Below, piece after piece: positions 9,759-21,464 of a stretch of DNA of 64,000 nt. Where the stretch lies: positions 336,946 through 400,945 of the forward strand of contig LSYV01000057.1 of the NCBI GenBank assembly GCA_001584585.1. Direction: 5' to 3'. Position 1 is the stretch's first letter; every line of letters starts with the position of its first letter. The position numbers and the translations under genes were made by a program. Below the pieces are notes generated by a model. It did not search any database. It was given only the letters and a program-made list of their open reading frames with translations, and was not told where the DNA came from. This DNA is from Gonium pectorale. Lineage: Eukaryota; Chlorophyta; Chlorophyceae; Chlamydomonadales; Volvocaceae.

Positions 9759-12700
9759 ATGTCCAAAAGGCTGTGGTGGCCATCGCACTTGTGTCTACCT
9801 ATGCTGGCCCTGTTGCATGCCACGGCCGCGATTCAGGTGAGCCAAATGGAGGGCAAATGGAGGATAACTGCCGGGAAGCCGCGGGGGCTGTCTGGTGGGC
9901 ACAAGCCGCACAACCCATGTGCGCGCCGAGGGTGTTTCAGCATTGTCAATCGCTTCAACCCTTCGCCCCCTGCGCAGGGACCCCTACACACCGGCGCGAA
10001 CCCGTTGGCAGGCGGAACCATCCAATCCACAGCCGCCGCTGGCGAAAACAGCTCAGTGGCACTCCCTCTGGGGGGGCCGCGACGATGGGATCAGGAGCTG
10101 GGGCAACGCGTAGGCCCGACGGGCCACCGGAGACTGCTGCAACTACCTGCGAATGGGACGCAGGAGCGGCCACCCCAACCTGCTGCTGCCGCTGTCGCCA
10201 GCCGCTGCGTCGATGGGTGCACTGCCTTCGGGACGTGCCATGAGGAGCTGGGCAGGCGAGTGGCCATATCTACGTATGGGAAACAGGGGTTGCCGGAATA
10301 CTATTCCATGTGACATTGGGAGCCCTGCCTTGGCGGGGGTGGGGTCGGCGGCATTAGTTATCATGGGGACATGGGGTGAGCAGTACATACTCTGAAGGGT
10401 TGCAGAACAAGATAACGGCACTCCCGGGCCCGGCTCGAAGCTCCCGGTCTATGACCGTCTACTACAGTACCGTAGGCCCGTCCCTCTCCCCGTCTCCAGT
10501 ATCTCATCCCTGTCCTTCCTCTTCTGGTATGCACCTTCGCGACCGCATGCTTTTGTGCAGGTGCGACTGCCCGCGGCACCGCGACGGCCCTGGCTGCTCA
10601 CGGCGGCTGATGCGGTCGGCGCTGCAGCAGCGCTGCCACGAGCAGGCCTACACCAGCATCAAGGAGTGCCTGGGCAAGGAGCAGGTGGGGCGGGGGTGGA
10701 GGGGATGGTTACATGGCGAGCCGCGCTGGGCAGATGGCACGGAGGGCGCAATGGGGAAACGGGAGGCAGCTTGGCGCTCGAAGGCTGGGTTTAGCGGCAG
10801 GGAAGGGCCGCTAGTGGCCTTGCGGTTGAGCAGGGTTCGGCGATATGAACAAGGCTTGAGCGAAACGTATGGCCACATTGTCGCTATCGGGTGTCTCTAC
10901 CTGCCCCAGTCTTATTCCCTTCGCCTCCCCCTCCCCCGTACGCCTCCGCTCCGTAGGGCTGCCTCAACAGCTGCAACCGTCGCGGCACCTGCGTTGCGGG
11001 CTTCTGCCACTGCAATCCGGGTGCGTTTGCGCTGAGCTGATGTTGATGAGCGCGCTCGTGGTGCGGTTGAAAGGCCCATGACCACAGCGCAGTCATGGTC
11101 CAAAGACCACATCTGCAGCACCTTCACGAGCCGATGTTTGCAGTAAATTTACTTGCAGTACAGCTGTGTGAAACCCCACCACCCTGGAAGCGCTTTATGC
11201 CGACCTCACCCCGCGAACCGGGGTCGTAGCAATTGCGAAGTGAGCGTCAAAGCCAGTCCCTCCCTGACCTTCTGTCCCCTGCCCATGCTGACGGAAGTGC
11301 CGGCACCGAGCTGAACCTTGCTCGGTTCCTTCAGCCTCTGCCGTAGCGTGTAGCATCAGCAGAGGTGCAAAAGGCTCTTCAGCCCGTGACGCTGACAGCT
11401 CCACCTGGAAGTGTATCGCTGGGCTCAGCGTGCGCCGGCAAGGGAGTGTGCCCCGGCCGGGATGCCGCGGGGCCAGCAGAGTCACGCATACACGCGGCGG
11501 CAGCGGGTCACCCGTGCCCTCGAATGTGCAAGCACCGGCCTCGCTGGGACTGTATCATCACGGTCGCGAGCTGAGGGTCTGGAGATGACATGATCACAGT
11601 GCAGGCAAATTCGAGTGAAAGATTCCCTTACCAACACACGTACAGACTGACTAAAGTTGGGGTCGGCACTACAGCGCAGGCCGCTGCTTGGCAGTACGCC
11701 GCGGGCCACACGCCTCGCACGGGGCGTAGGTTGTGCGGACACGGGGCTGGGGCGGAAGGACACAAACACGTCCCGCTGTGGCGGTCCGGGTGCAGCAGCT
11801 CTGTACCCTGAGAACTCGCATGTGCGTGTGGTTGCGTTACCGCTAGACGGGCGCCCCCGCCTGGCCAAGTCAAGGCCCCGGAAGGTAGATGTTGCTGTAT
11901 ATCCACTGTGACACACCCCTAGCCGGACACCAGGCACAGAGTGTAGCGCTTCCCTTTTGGGTCCGCCTTACCCACGAACGACCGGGCACCAGCCAGCACG
12001 CCTCCCAAGTACGCCCTGATTGGTCCGTTGCGCGGGCGGCTATTCCTCCGCCTCGACCTCCGCCTGAGCAGCTCGATGCCACAGACAGTGCAAGGAAACC
12101 ACCGCAATACGGTACCCAGTCCGGCTGGGCCCGGTGCCAACCAGACCCCAGGGGCAACGACTCAGCCGCCGGGGGCCTTCAGCTTCGCCAGCGTCCGCCT
12201 CCCGGGCAGCTGCCACACTCACACCACCACAGCAGCAGAACCGTAAGACCACGAGACGGCATGAGACAGCCGGGTTCCGCTTGCCGTCTCAAAGCCGGGA
12301 TCCCCATAGGCCACTGCCCTCTAGGTAAATGCCCGCTCATCCCAGGGACAGCCGCGCTCCCGCAGCCATTCCAGCGTGTCCATACTGCCAGAGGCCGCTG
12401 CCACAGTGCCTCCTCCAGCGGCGCCCCCAGGCCTAGCGTCTCCACCAGCCAGCCAAGCCAGCACATCCAGTCGGCACTCATCCGCCTCGTCCTCGCACCG
12501 GCTTCTACTGTGCGCCGGGCCGCCGTGTGCAGTGCCTGCAAGCAAGCACCGTCGGGGAGCCGCACACTGCAGCTAGCACCCCCGCTGCCTGGCCGCTTGA
12601 GACCGGCCTGCAGCCCCTCCGCCGCAGCCCTCCACCCTGCCACCGCCTCCTGACCGCCCTCTCCTCACCAACATTCCCGCCCCAAGCAGGCCACTACGGC

Positions 12701-15700
12701 GCCGACTGCTCGCTGTCCCTGGGACCGGACGGCAAGCCGGTGCTGCTGGCAGGAAGCGGGTACACCACACGGGCCAAGCGGCCGTGGGTGTACGTCTACG
12801 AGCTGCCGCCTGAGCTCGCAGGATGGTGAGCACGCGGGCAGGCGAGTGGGACTGCGATCCGTAGGCCCCCTCGCCACGTCGCCTCTGACCCCTCCGCTCC
12901 CCAGCGCTTCACACTCGTTTCGTATCTGTCGCAAAGTGGAAATGCCTGTCTATGCCTGGTGGTTACGGTGTGAAAGGTCATGAACATACGTCCGTTTGCG
13001 CTTGCGGTCGTTCCGCCCTGCCACGTTGCACCTACGGAGCAGGTTTAACTTCAAGCGACTGGACCGGCCTCTGCATCTCTATTTTTGGCAGCGGCTGCTC
13101 AGCTCGGGCGCCCGCACCGCGGATGGTGACGCGGCCGATTACTACCTGTTGCCACTGCGGCAGCGGAGGTGAGGCAGCCCGTCGGAGTTCCCGATCCGCG
13201 GGCCGCGCCACTAGAACGATAGGCCTGTAGGGTGGAGCGCCCCCACAACGCTCGCCAAAACCGCCGGCTTTTCCGCTTGTCCGCTCGCTCTCCATCTCTC
13301 ACGTGCAGCTCCTCGTGTATGAACCGTATCCGTTGTCCGCCACCCTGGGCGGGGCTTGGAATGCGGCGCCAGGGGCAGGCTGTTCAAGAGGGAGAGGCAG
13401 GAGACTGGGCCTTCCTTAGTGCTTAGGATGGTGCAGCATGCATTCGCTCCGCTGTTCGACGAAGGCGTCAGGCCGCACATCGCCCACGGGGACAATGGGC
13501 ATATGCGACCGGCCTTGCCGCATTCGGCCAGGGCGTTGACCGCAGTCGCCCGTACCGGATCATCGCTTCCCGCGCAACGCGCCCACACACCGCTCGCCCT
13601 CCCTTTCCCCAGCCGTCCGCCATGCCTGCCATGCCTGCCGCAAAAGCCATTTTCCTCCCGTGCCCCTTCCCGCCTGCAGCTTCAGCGACTCATACCTGAT
13701 GGAGGAGGCCATTCAGTACGTTCGGGAGCACTACCCTTGGTGGAACCGCACGGGCGGGGCCAAGCACATGGTCATCCATACGGGTGGGTGCGTTCGGGGA
13801 GAGAAGCCTGGCAAAGGGCGGTCTTGAGTTACAGAGGATTAAGACCGCTTTGAAGGCGGACAAGGGCAACGCTGTGGATGTGTTTTAGGGCACTCCGCTG
13901 CACTGCATGGTTCGCGCGTAGTGCAGCTGGCATACTGTGGGCGATTTAGGTCCGGGGGCTCCAACGTCCATGTTTACGCTCTCTCGTTCACGTTCATCAC
14001 ACCTCCTCTGTCCTCCTGCATACGGTATACCGCAAAGACAGGGTGAGTGTTGTTCATTAAGCCCGTGCGCTGCCCCCTCCAGGCGACTGGGGCCGTGGCG
14101 AGGCGAGTGCGGAGGTGCAGGAGCTCAGTGTAAACATGACCTGGCTGACCCGTGGGTCGGGGACCGGGCGGGCTCGTGGACCGGGCCGTGGGTTAGGGGT
14201 GTGGGGAAGCATTCTCATTGAACGAGCCTTCAGCGCACGCCATTCTGCTGCCTATAGCAACAGGTAGCGCGGGCACAGGGAGCGGGAGTGGACGTCAGCG
14301 AAGGGCCACCGTCCGTGAGCATGCTTGCCCGCGCGGTCCCGGCCCGGACCGTGAGCCACGGGCGAGGTAAATGGCACGATGCGGTTGGTCGTTGTTGGCG
14401 CACCGGCCTCCCTCCCACCTGCCCACATCCGCCCCCCCTCCCACCTGCCCACATCCCCCCCCACCTTCCCGGATGCAGACTGGGGCCTCACCCGGGACCG
14501 CCAGTTCATGCGCTGGGACAAGGCCTTCCGCCCGGAGAAGGTGCGGCCGTGCCTGCCCAGCCCCGCCAAGCGCAGGCCCGGCGGGCGCTGGATGCGCATG
14601 TCGCGTGCCACGTGTCACGTATCAGAAAATACACATTGCGGTGAATGCACCAGGGTCCAGGTCTTGCGCGTCAGTGCCGCGAGGGAGGAGGCTGATGCGC
14701 CGTGCTCGCGCGGTGGAGAGGGCCGGGAGGGATGGACTGCTCCGTCGACTGTGCCCCTCGCCTCTAACTGCCCCTCGTGCCTCCGCTTCTCGTCTCCTCT
14801 TCAGGACGTGGTGATCCCCGTATACATCTCGCCCGGACACTTCGTCAAGTTCGGCGTCAACCGCTCTCCGCTGCACCCCTCCCTGGCCAAGAAGAACCGC
14901 ACCCGCGACGCCGCGACGTTCTTCTTCGCGGGCCGCATCTGCTACGAGTCGAAGTACGTGCCACAACTGGGGAAGCGGGAAGTGGACGCCAGTGGTTGAT
15001 TGGTCGGTTGGTGGCTTGACGGTTTCTGGTTGGTGGCTAGTACAAAGTCATGCATGGAGGCTGACTGCCCCACCCCGGAAGACGGGGTCATGCAAGCGCC
15101 GTGATACGTTCAGGGTTGCCGGGATGGGACCCCACGAGGGGGCGTCCTGCTTCACGGGACGCAATGGCTCAATGTCTGAATGAGCACAGGACCAACAAAC
15201 AGTCAGCGAAGCACTGGAAGCAAGATGTCGAGAGTGGTTTCGAGGGCCGGCACGGCAGGAGACACAATGAGGCGCACGGGGGCCACGGCGGATCGCTTGC
15301 CTCCCGCTGCCGTGAGTTCCCATGAGTGGGCTGGTGTCCAAACGCAGATTGACCAAGGCCACCTTCCGGCCCCGCGACCCCCTTCATCGTCCGTGACCCC
15401 CGCCAGGATGCCGAACAACGTCACTTGGCCGGCGTGCGGCGACAAGAGTGACTGGTACAGCGGCGGGATACGCGAAAAGGTGTGCTTGCGGCGGCGGCCA
15501 AGGCCCGGGTTTGCGCAGGCCCTGGGCGGGAGCTTGGGGAGGGGGCCCGGACGGCGGCGGCGGACGGGTGGCCAGCTGCGTGCTGCATCTTCGCAGCGCC
15601 CACCTGGCTGCAGAGGTCGCCTTTGGACGTATTCCTTTTTGTGGTCATCCCCCTACCCATACTCCTCCGCGCCACCGCTGGGCAGCAACGGCTTGGCTGC

Positions 15701-17553
15701 CAGACGGGGAGCGCCCTGCTGGATGCCTGCCAGTTCTCCTCAAACCCCAGCCCCTGGCTGCTGCTGGCTGCAGGTGCACGTGTACCACTGGAACCGCACC
15801 GGCTTCCGCGTGGTGCGGTCCGAGCCGCGCTACGACTCCTTCCTGGCCAGGTCGCAGTTCTGCCTGGCGCCGCCGGGCGCGGGGCACGGGCAGCGACAGA
15901 TACAGGTGCAGTGGGCGCGGCCGCGTGACGCACAGGCGCCGTGTCATGCATAACTATTTGTCCATGGAGTTCAGGGGGGCCTGGAGGGTGGAGCAATGTG
16001 GGTGTTGAGGGGTTGTCAGACCTTGAGACGCATGCCTCCATGTGCGTTCCAATGCGACCTCGTCTGAGCTCGGCGTGGGTCTTATTCATGCCATTTACAA
16101 GGAACGGGCAGTGCGCCCTAGCGCACACGAATGTGTTCTTGCGTGGCAAGCAGTTGTCATGTCCCTCCCTCCAGCCCCTTTCAACCCCCGCTCCCGTGCG
16201 CGCCCGAGCCGTTCCCCGCCTCCCGCCTCCGCCTCCTCCCCAGGCCCTGTTCATGGGCTGCCTGCCGGTCACCATCGCCGACCACGTGGCCGAGCCCTTC
16301 GAGCCGTCCGTTAGCTGGGACGACTGGGGCCTGCGGGTGGCGGAGCGGGACATACCCCGCCTGCACGAGCTACTCGACGCGGTGACGCCCGAGCAGCGCC
16401 AGGCCAAGCGGGTGGGGACTCTCGACTCCTTAGGAGGTGGTGGATGCGGAGGCGAAGGTTGGGTGGGAGGAGACACGCGTGCTTGGCCTGGGGGACGAGG
16501 CCAAGGCGGTCAGTCGTCAATCTTGTTTCTTGTGGGGGGGGAGGGGGCCGGGGCGCGCGCCCTGGGGAGGCCCAGTGCACCGTACAAGACGCGCCGCTAA
16601 ACCAAGCGCTAGCGAGTGACTGTGGGCCTGCGGGTGGACGAGGTACGCATCGCGGTCCGGTGTACGTCACCGCGCGGGGGCCCACTGCGCAGTGGGAGCG
16701 GGGCCTTTGCTGCGTGTGCACCCACCACACCTACACGCTACCCCGACCCCTTTCCGCCCGCGCAAGCCCGATCCCCCACCCCCCGTGTTCTCTCTCTAGT
16801 GAGAATGCCTTCCGATCCGCTGACCCCCATGCGGGCCATGCTCTGCCCTCCGCCTCCTCCCTCTCTCAACCCGCCTTCCAGGCCCGCATGTACTGCGCGG
16901 CGCAGCACATGCTGTACAGCAGCATCACGGGTTCGGTCATGGGGGAGGACGGCCGCTACGACGCGTTCGAGTCCACGCTGGAGGTGCTTCGCGTAAAGGC
17001 GCTGCACCCCACCGCGCCGCCCCAGGACTACCGCAGGCTGGACCCCGACTTTGACGCTTTCATGGACTGCAGGGACCCGCCGGGCTTCACCAAGCTTACG
17101 GGCCGGGAGGTTGAGAGTTTGGCAGTGATGGCGCTGACGGCGGCAGGGGCGGCGGGTCAGGTCGGCAGCGGCGAGATCACGGGCGCAGAGATGGGGGCGG
17201 AGCTGGAGCAGGGGCAGGAGGGCGAGGTGGGAGTGGAGGGTGGGGGCGGCGGCGTGGGTGGGGCCGACGACGCCGACGCGGAGTGGGGCGTGGCGGCGGG
17301 GGCTGCGGAGGCCGCCGCGGCCGCCGGGTTTGCGGCGCCGCCGCCCGCCTCCGGCGCCGGCAACGCCACCGGCAATAGCACCGGGCCGCCGCCGCTGGTG
17401 TTGTGCAGCCACGCGGCTCGGGACATGCACCGCCGTGAGCGGTCGTGCTACTACCTGCTGCGGGGCACGGGGTACATGGGGGTGCCGGGCGGGGCGCTGT
17501 GCGCGCGGGGGCACCGCTACCACCTGGCCAGCTGCCCGCGGCTGTGGGGTTGA
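9759..17553 (+). CDS. Exostosin-like glycosyltransferase (GT47) with two EGF-like domains, copy B
   Basis: Thirteen phase-consistent exons: 9759-10255, 10561-10684, 10957-11020, 12690-12825, 13043-13168, 13680-13783, 14083-14151, 14479-14540, 14805-14953, 15407-15479, 15774-15905, 16244-16411, 16882-17553, giving 791 residues. Order: hydrophobic signal anchor (residues about 5-25, LCLPMLALLHATAA), a linker, EGF-like 1 (about 150-178, with CDCPRHRDGPGC), EGF-like 2 (about 208-236, CNRRGTCVAGFCHC), and an exostosin/GT47 domain from WVYVYELPP through FCLAPPGAGHGQRQ to about residue 568. An Ala/Gly/Glu-rich insert and a Cys-bearing tail (HLASCPRLW) follow. Known: GT47 enzymes are Golgi type II proteins that add sugars to polysaccharides or glycoproteins. 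Inferred: cell-wall or extracellular-matrix glycan synthesis; donor and acceptor unknown. Intron 1 uses a GC donor (10256-10257); the 1.67-kb intron 3 carries an antisense ankyrin-gene relic. Confidence 0.85.
11155..11178 (+). repeat. Dispersed short repeat, copy 1 (GT47 copy B intron 3)
   Basis: Core GCAGTACAGCTGTGTGAAAC recurs with one substitution at 30337-30360 and 36023-36043, both just upstream of minus-strand F-box/ankyrin genes. The flanks of the first two copies are also loosely alike. Its nature (a short mobile-element remnant or a family-flank remnant) is unknown. Confidence 0.5.
12320..12575 (-). pseudogene. F-box/ankyrin gene relic inside intron 3 of GT47 copy B
   Basis: On the minus strand this stretch encodes, in broken frames, pieces matching the ankyrin part of the 24-38 kb gene family: a segment like LQALHTAARR, then LGWLVETLGLGAPLEEAL, then, in another frame, LEWLRERGCPWDERAFT. 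Intact family members read ...VLAWLVETPGLG...LAWLRERGCPWDERSF. The frame changes show it is dead. It lies antisense within an intron of an unrelated gene, so it arrived by insertion or ectopic duplication. Confidence 0.75.
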
Positions 17554-18347
17554 CGCTAGTGACGGCCGGGCGCTGATGGCTGGAGGGGCGGCCGGCGGCG
17601 GTGGCGTTGAAGGTAGTCGGTGCCTGTTCAAATTCGAGCTGTTGCTTGGAGCTGATGGTGCACGAGAGAGGAACGCTGCTGTGTGTCTGGAGGCAGTGAG
17701 GCGGCCACGCTGCCGATCAGTGTGGCGCGGGCGTGGGATGCCTGTGAGCGCTCATGGTTCAGTGAAGCCGTCACAGATTCCTGTCCTGCCGGCTGCTCAC
17801 CTGCGCGAAGCGCAATGGCTGGCATAAGAGAGAAGTAGAAACGAATGTGGTTACGTGATACTGCCATCGGACCTCATCGCTGTGTACGAGGTGCGAACAT
17901 GGGTAGCCTTAGGCAGCGGTCTCAGGGCCTCGGCGTACCGAGCCGTATACTCTGGCATGCATTGCCGTACATGCATCCTGCGCCGTGTGCATGGTTCAGC
18001 TGTGAGTGGGAGGGGCCCGAGCGGTCGAATGACGCGAGGGGGCTGATGGGGCGCGGGCACGGGCCTTCATTTACAGAGCGCTGCGCAGTGCTTCCCGAAA
18101 GCCGCATCAAGCCGGCGGCTTGGGCTTGCCAGCCTGTGGCCCCTTTTGCGTGAACGCCAAGGGGGCTGTTTGGGCAACTTCACAGGTTAAGGGCCTAGTT
18201 GTCGAGACCCCTGCGCTGCCATGGCGCCGGAGTGACGGAACCTGCTACAGCATTGCGCCGCCTTCACCCACACCTAGGCACATGACAGCTGGTCGCAAAG
18301 CAGCCAAAGCAAGGCCGGACGAGAAGCAAGATGGTGGCCTTGTCGGT
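17554..18347. other. Convergent intergenic region between GT47 copy B and the cyclophilin gene
   Basis: Two genes converge here and this stretch should hold the 3' UTR of the GT47 gene. No plus-strand TGTAA signal was found. A second minus-strand TGTAA (TTACA on the plus strand) occurs at 18071-18075. No coding signal. Confidence 0.45.
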
Positions 18348-18352
18348 TTACA
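18348..18352 (-). promoter_or_regulatory. Candidate poly(A) signal TGTAA for the cyclophilin gene
   Basis: TGTAA on the minus strand about 310 nt past the cyclophilin stop codon. TGTAA is the usual volvocine polyadenylation signal. A second candidate lies at 18071-18075. Confidence 0.5.
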
Positions 18353-18661
18353 TGCCCGCGTGGGCGTTGCGGCCAACCAACGAAGCCCAACCTGGCCCTC
18401 GTCCAGGAGGTGACTTGCCGTACTTCACAGTGTGCCCGCCGGCTAGCTCAGCCACTGCGCTGCGTTGCGTTATCTATGCTGTCACGCCTCCCGGCTCGAA
18501 CATAACGCCATGCACCTCAGCACATCGCTGCGCACTTCTTCCGCGCCGGTGGACTTCCGGCAGCCGGCGAGAAAGCCGACGGGAGCGTCAAAAGGTGCCG
18601 ACAGGCCCCGCACCACCGCCAGGGAAGAGGGGTTGCGGCGTGCATGCCACAGCGGGCACGC

Positions 18662-21214
18662 TCACCGCGCCGCCGGCACCTCCGGCAGCACCTCCGAGCC
18701 CAGGATCACAACGGCCTTGAGCGGCTTGCCGTACTTCCGCCGTACGGTGGCGGCGCGGTCGTCGCCGATGGCGGACGCGAGGCTGTTGAACGCCAGGCTG
18801 TTGCCTACGGGCGAGGGCCCGAACACGGGCACTGACGCAACCTGGCCCACCACCGACATGCCCTCCAGCACGCGGCCAAAGACGATGTTGGAACCGTTCA
18901 GCCGTGGCACGGGGCCGGGGCCTGCGGGCAGCGCGAAGTCGGCGACACACGGCGAGGGGGCATTCCACAGCAAAGGATGGGCTTTGGTGAGCGACGTGTT
19001 TTGGCATGTATGTTAACAGATCCTGTCCTGTCCTAAAATACTAAACCTTGCCCAGGGAGCTGTATAACAGCGTGTCCTGCGTGTCACGGTGCGACAGCGA
19101 GGCGAAGCCGGTGTGTTCGGTCGGTCGTGTAGAATAATGTCACGGAAAAGCTGCATGACGCCCCGTGTGGCAAACCGAGCACACCGAAACGTCCAATCCG
19201 GCAGAGGCATGGATGGGGCCGACGTGTGCGGAGCGCCCGCACCCCGCAGGCTGCGCACGCAGGGGACAGGGCCAGGGGACGTTGCCGCATGGGGTTGCCT
19301 TAAACCCGCGCAGGCTCGCCGCCCCGCCCAGGCTGTGTGCCATCGCTCTTGCGCCAAGTGCACTAGTGCTATTTCCCATGCCTCTCTTGGCCTTCCACAA
19401 CTTGTGCAGTTACCCATTTCCCGATACCCAACTCCCGGTACCCGACTATATTGCCCAGACACTCATCCTAATCGGCCTTTCCACCGGTTGTTTACGCTTT
19501 CCCTGCCAGCCCAGCGGCCCCGCCCCGCCCCCTCCCCTCCCACACCCACCGGTCGTGATGAGGAACTCCACCGGCTTGTACTCTGGCCGCTGCCGCAGCG
19601 TCGGCTCCTCGTCGTTCTCCCCCAGCGCCAGCGACACGGTGCCGGGGCGGTAGTGCGGCAGCCGGAAGGCGCTCGCCTCGGACGCCTCGGGGTTGGGCTG
19701 CACCGTGGTCGGCACCTCCACTGCGCCCAGCCGCTTGGAGCCCTGCTTGCCGGCCTGTATGTACTCGCCCGCCAGCACGCGGCTAAAAGTGGTGCCCACC
19801 AGGTTGCCGCTGGCTACCAGGGCCAGGAAGTTCTCCACCGTACGGGGCACGGCGTTGCCGTACAGACCTGCCGTCGGTGGTTGGTGGTTGAGGGAGGCGG
19901 TTGGAGGAGGTTGTGGATGTTGGGGCGATGGGCGGGATGTGAAAAAGGGACGAGCGGCTCCGGGGTCCATGCAGCTAGTGGATCAGCAGCCGCACCTATG
20001 ACGATTGTGCCAATGGGCGCGGCTTCCGGGATGATGGACTTGTCGCCAATGGTCCGCTCCTCGGCCCGTTTGAGCGCGGTGGACGCGATGCCGATGGTCA
20101 GGGCAACCTGGAGGATGGGCAACGAGATGACGAGGACGCCGGGTGGATGAGTGCACGGGCCGCAGCTGTGTGACGGGTGTGAGGGGATTGGTGTGAAGCG
20201 AGGGGTGGGCACAGCCGCAGGGGCCGGTACAGAAACTGATCCAAGGTGCGGGCTCAGCCTTTTGCAATAGTCAGGTTTCAGGGCGACCGAGCAGCCCCGT
20301 GACCCTGTGGGGCACGTGTGGCCACTGCTCCCTGGGGCGTGACTCCGGTGCCGTCGTGGATACGCGGGAGTCACCGCTTCATGTTGGGGCGCTCGTGCGC
20401 CCGAGCCCACAGCACGCAACGCTCCACGCTCCCCCGCATTTGCCCTGAAGTCCTGCGCCAGACTTGCGCAGGGTCCTGACCATTATGCACAGCCGCGGCC
20501 GCCCCCAACCCCACAACTGCCTACGACCGCGTCTGCCTCCGCTGCCGCCAGAGCCCTTCCTCCTGCCACCTGAGCGCTGCAGCCCGGGCTTCCTTTTTTG
20601 CACCCTGACTGTTTGCATCGCCGGTGCAGCTCCGGCCCTCACAGCAGCTGCCCCAGAGCCCCACCCGGGGCATAACCGCGTAACGCCACAGCACCGTGCC
20701 GCCCAGCACGGCGGCCTGTCTGCAGCCTTTCGTAAGCCGTCCAGCCGCAGCCAGGTGCGAGGCCGTGTTACGGCTGCCAGGCACAGCGTAACACATAGCC
20801 CGCCAGCCTACGCCTCGCTCTCCTGAACCGGACGGATGCCTCGTAAACACCCACCGCGTGCGTTATAGATGTGTCGACCTCGCCGCGGCCACTCGTGGAC
20901 GGTTGGGAGTCCGCGACCGCGATAGCGGTAGCGTCGGCGGCATGCGCCGGTGACTGCCACAGGCTGCTGCAGGCCGCCGCGCCCAGCAGCGCTGACGGCA
21001 GCGCTACGAGAGCTGTCCGGCGCGAGGCACTAGTGGAGGGGACGGCGGGGCTGCGGTCGTGGACGCGTGGGCGCTGCGCGGGAGGTGCCGGAGCGGGCTC
21101 TGCTGCCGTGTCGGAGAGTGAGGCCACCGGAACGCAAGCCCGGAGTGACCGTCGGCTTCGACAGGATGAAGCAGCTGATCTGCAGGGCGAGGCCTTGTAA
21201 CTAAGCCCGAGCAT
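18662..21214 (-). CDS. CYN28: Chloroplast thylakoid-lumen cyclophilin-type peptidyl-prolyl isomerase (CYP28-like)
   Basis: Four exons on the minus strand: 21214-20855, 20107-19996, 19867-19550 and 18921-18662, with matching phases and 349 residues. The N-terminus is a Ser/Arg-rich plastid transit peptide. It is followed by a twin-arginine lumen signal (SASRRTALVALPSALLGAA) ending in an AHA-A cleavage motif. The mature part carries the divergent cyclophilin fold typical of plant CYP28: PIGTIVIGLYGNAVPRTVEN, then EYIQAGKQGSKRLG, PVEFLITTGPGP and SNIVFGRVLEG. Known: cyclophilins isomerise X-Pro bonds, but this subgroup lacks many canonical active-site residues, so catalysis is doubtful. Inferred: lumenal folding or assembly factor imported by the Tat route. 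It is divergent from PSAG, 250 bp away. The orthologue name is by resemblance only. Confidence 0.85.
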
Positions 21215-21464
21215 GCTTGCAACGGAAACGCCGAATAAGAAACCGAGGGAGTGTGCAGCACTGGGGCTTAGTTTGTGTCTAATTACTTGCAGGGTGAAAA
21301 CTCATCACGCAACGCGTCCCAACGCCCGTCGCTTCGCTCTCTGTCGAGCCCGCCTCCGAAGCCGTCATCTCCCAAGGCCGTACGCGATCAGCCAACTTGA
21401 CTCGCGCCGCGCGCCCTGCGCTGGTAGTCCAAGACCTCTGTCTACGACTCAGCAGCTCGAAAAA
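21215..21464. promoter_or_regulatory. Divergent promoter region between the cyclophilin gene and PSAG
   Basis: 250 bp separate the two start codons, and both genes make plastid thylakoid proteins. The stretch must hold both 5' UTRs and promoters unless one is internal. No clear TATA box is visible. Confidence 0.45.
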
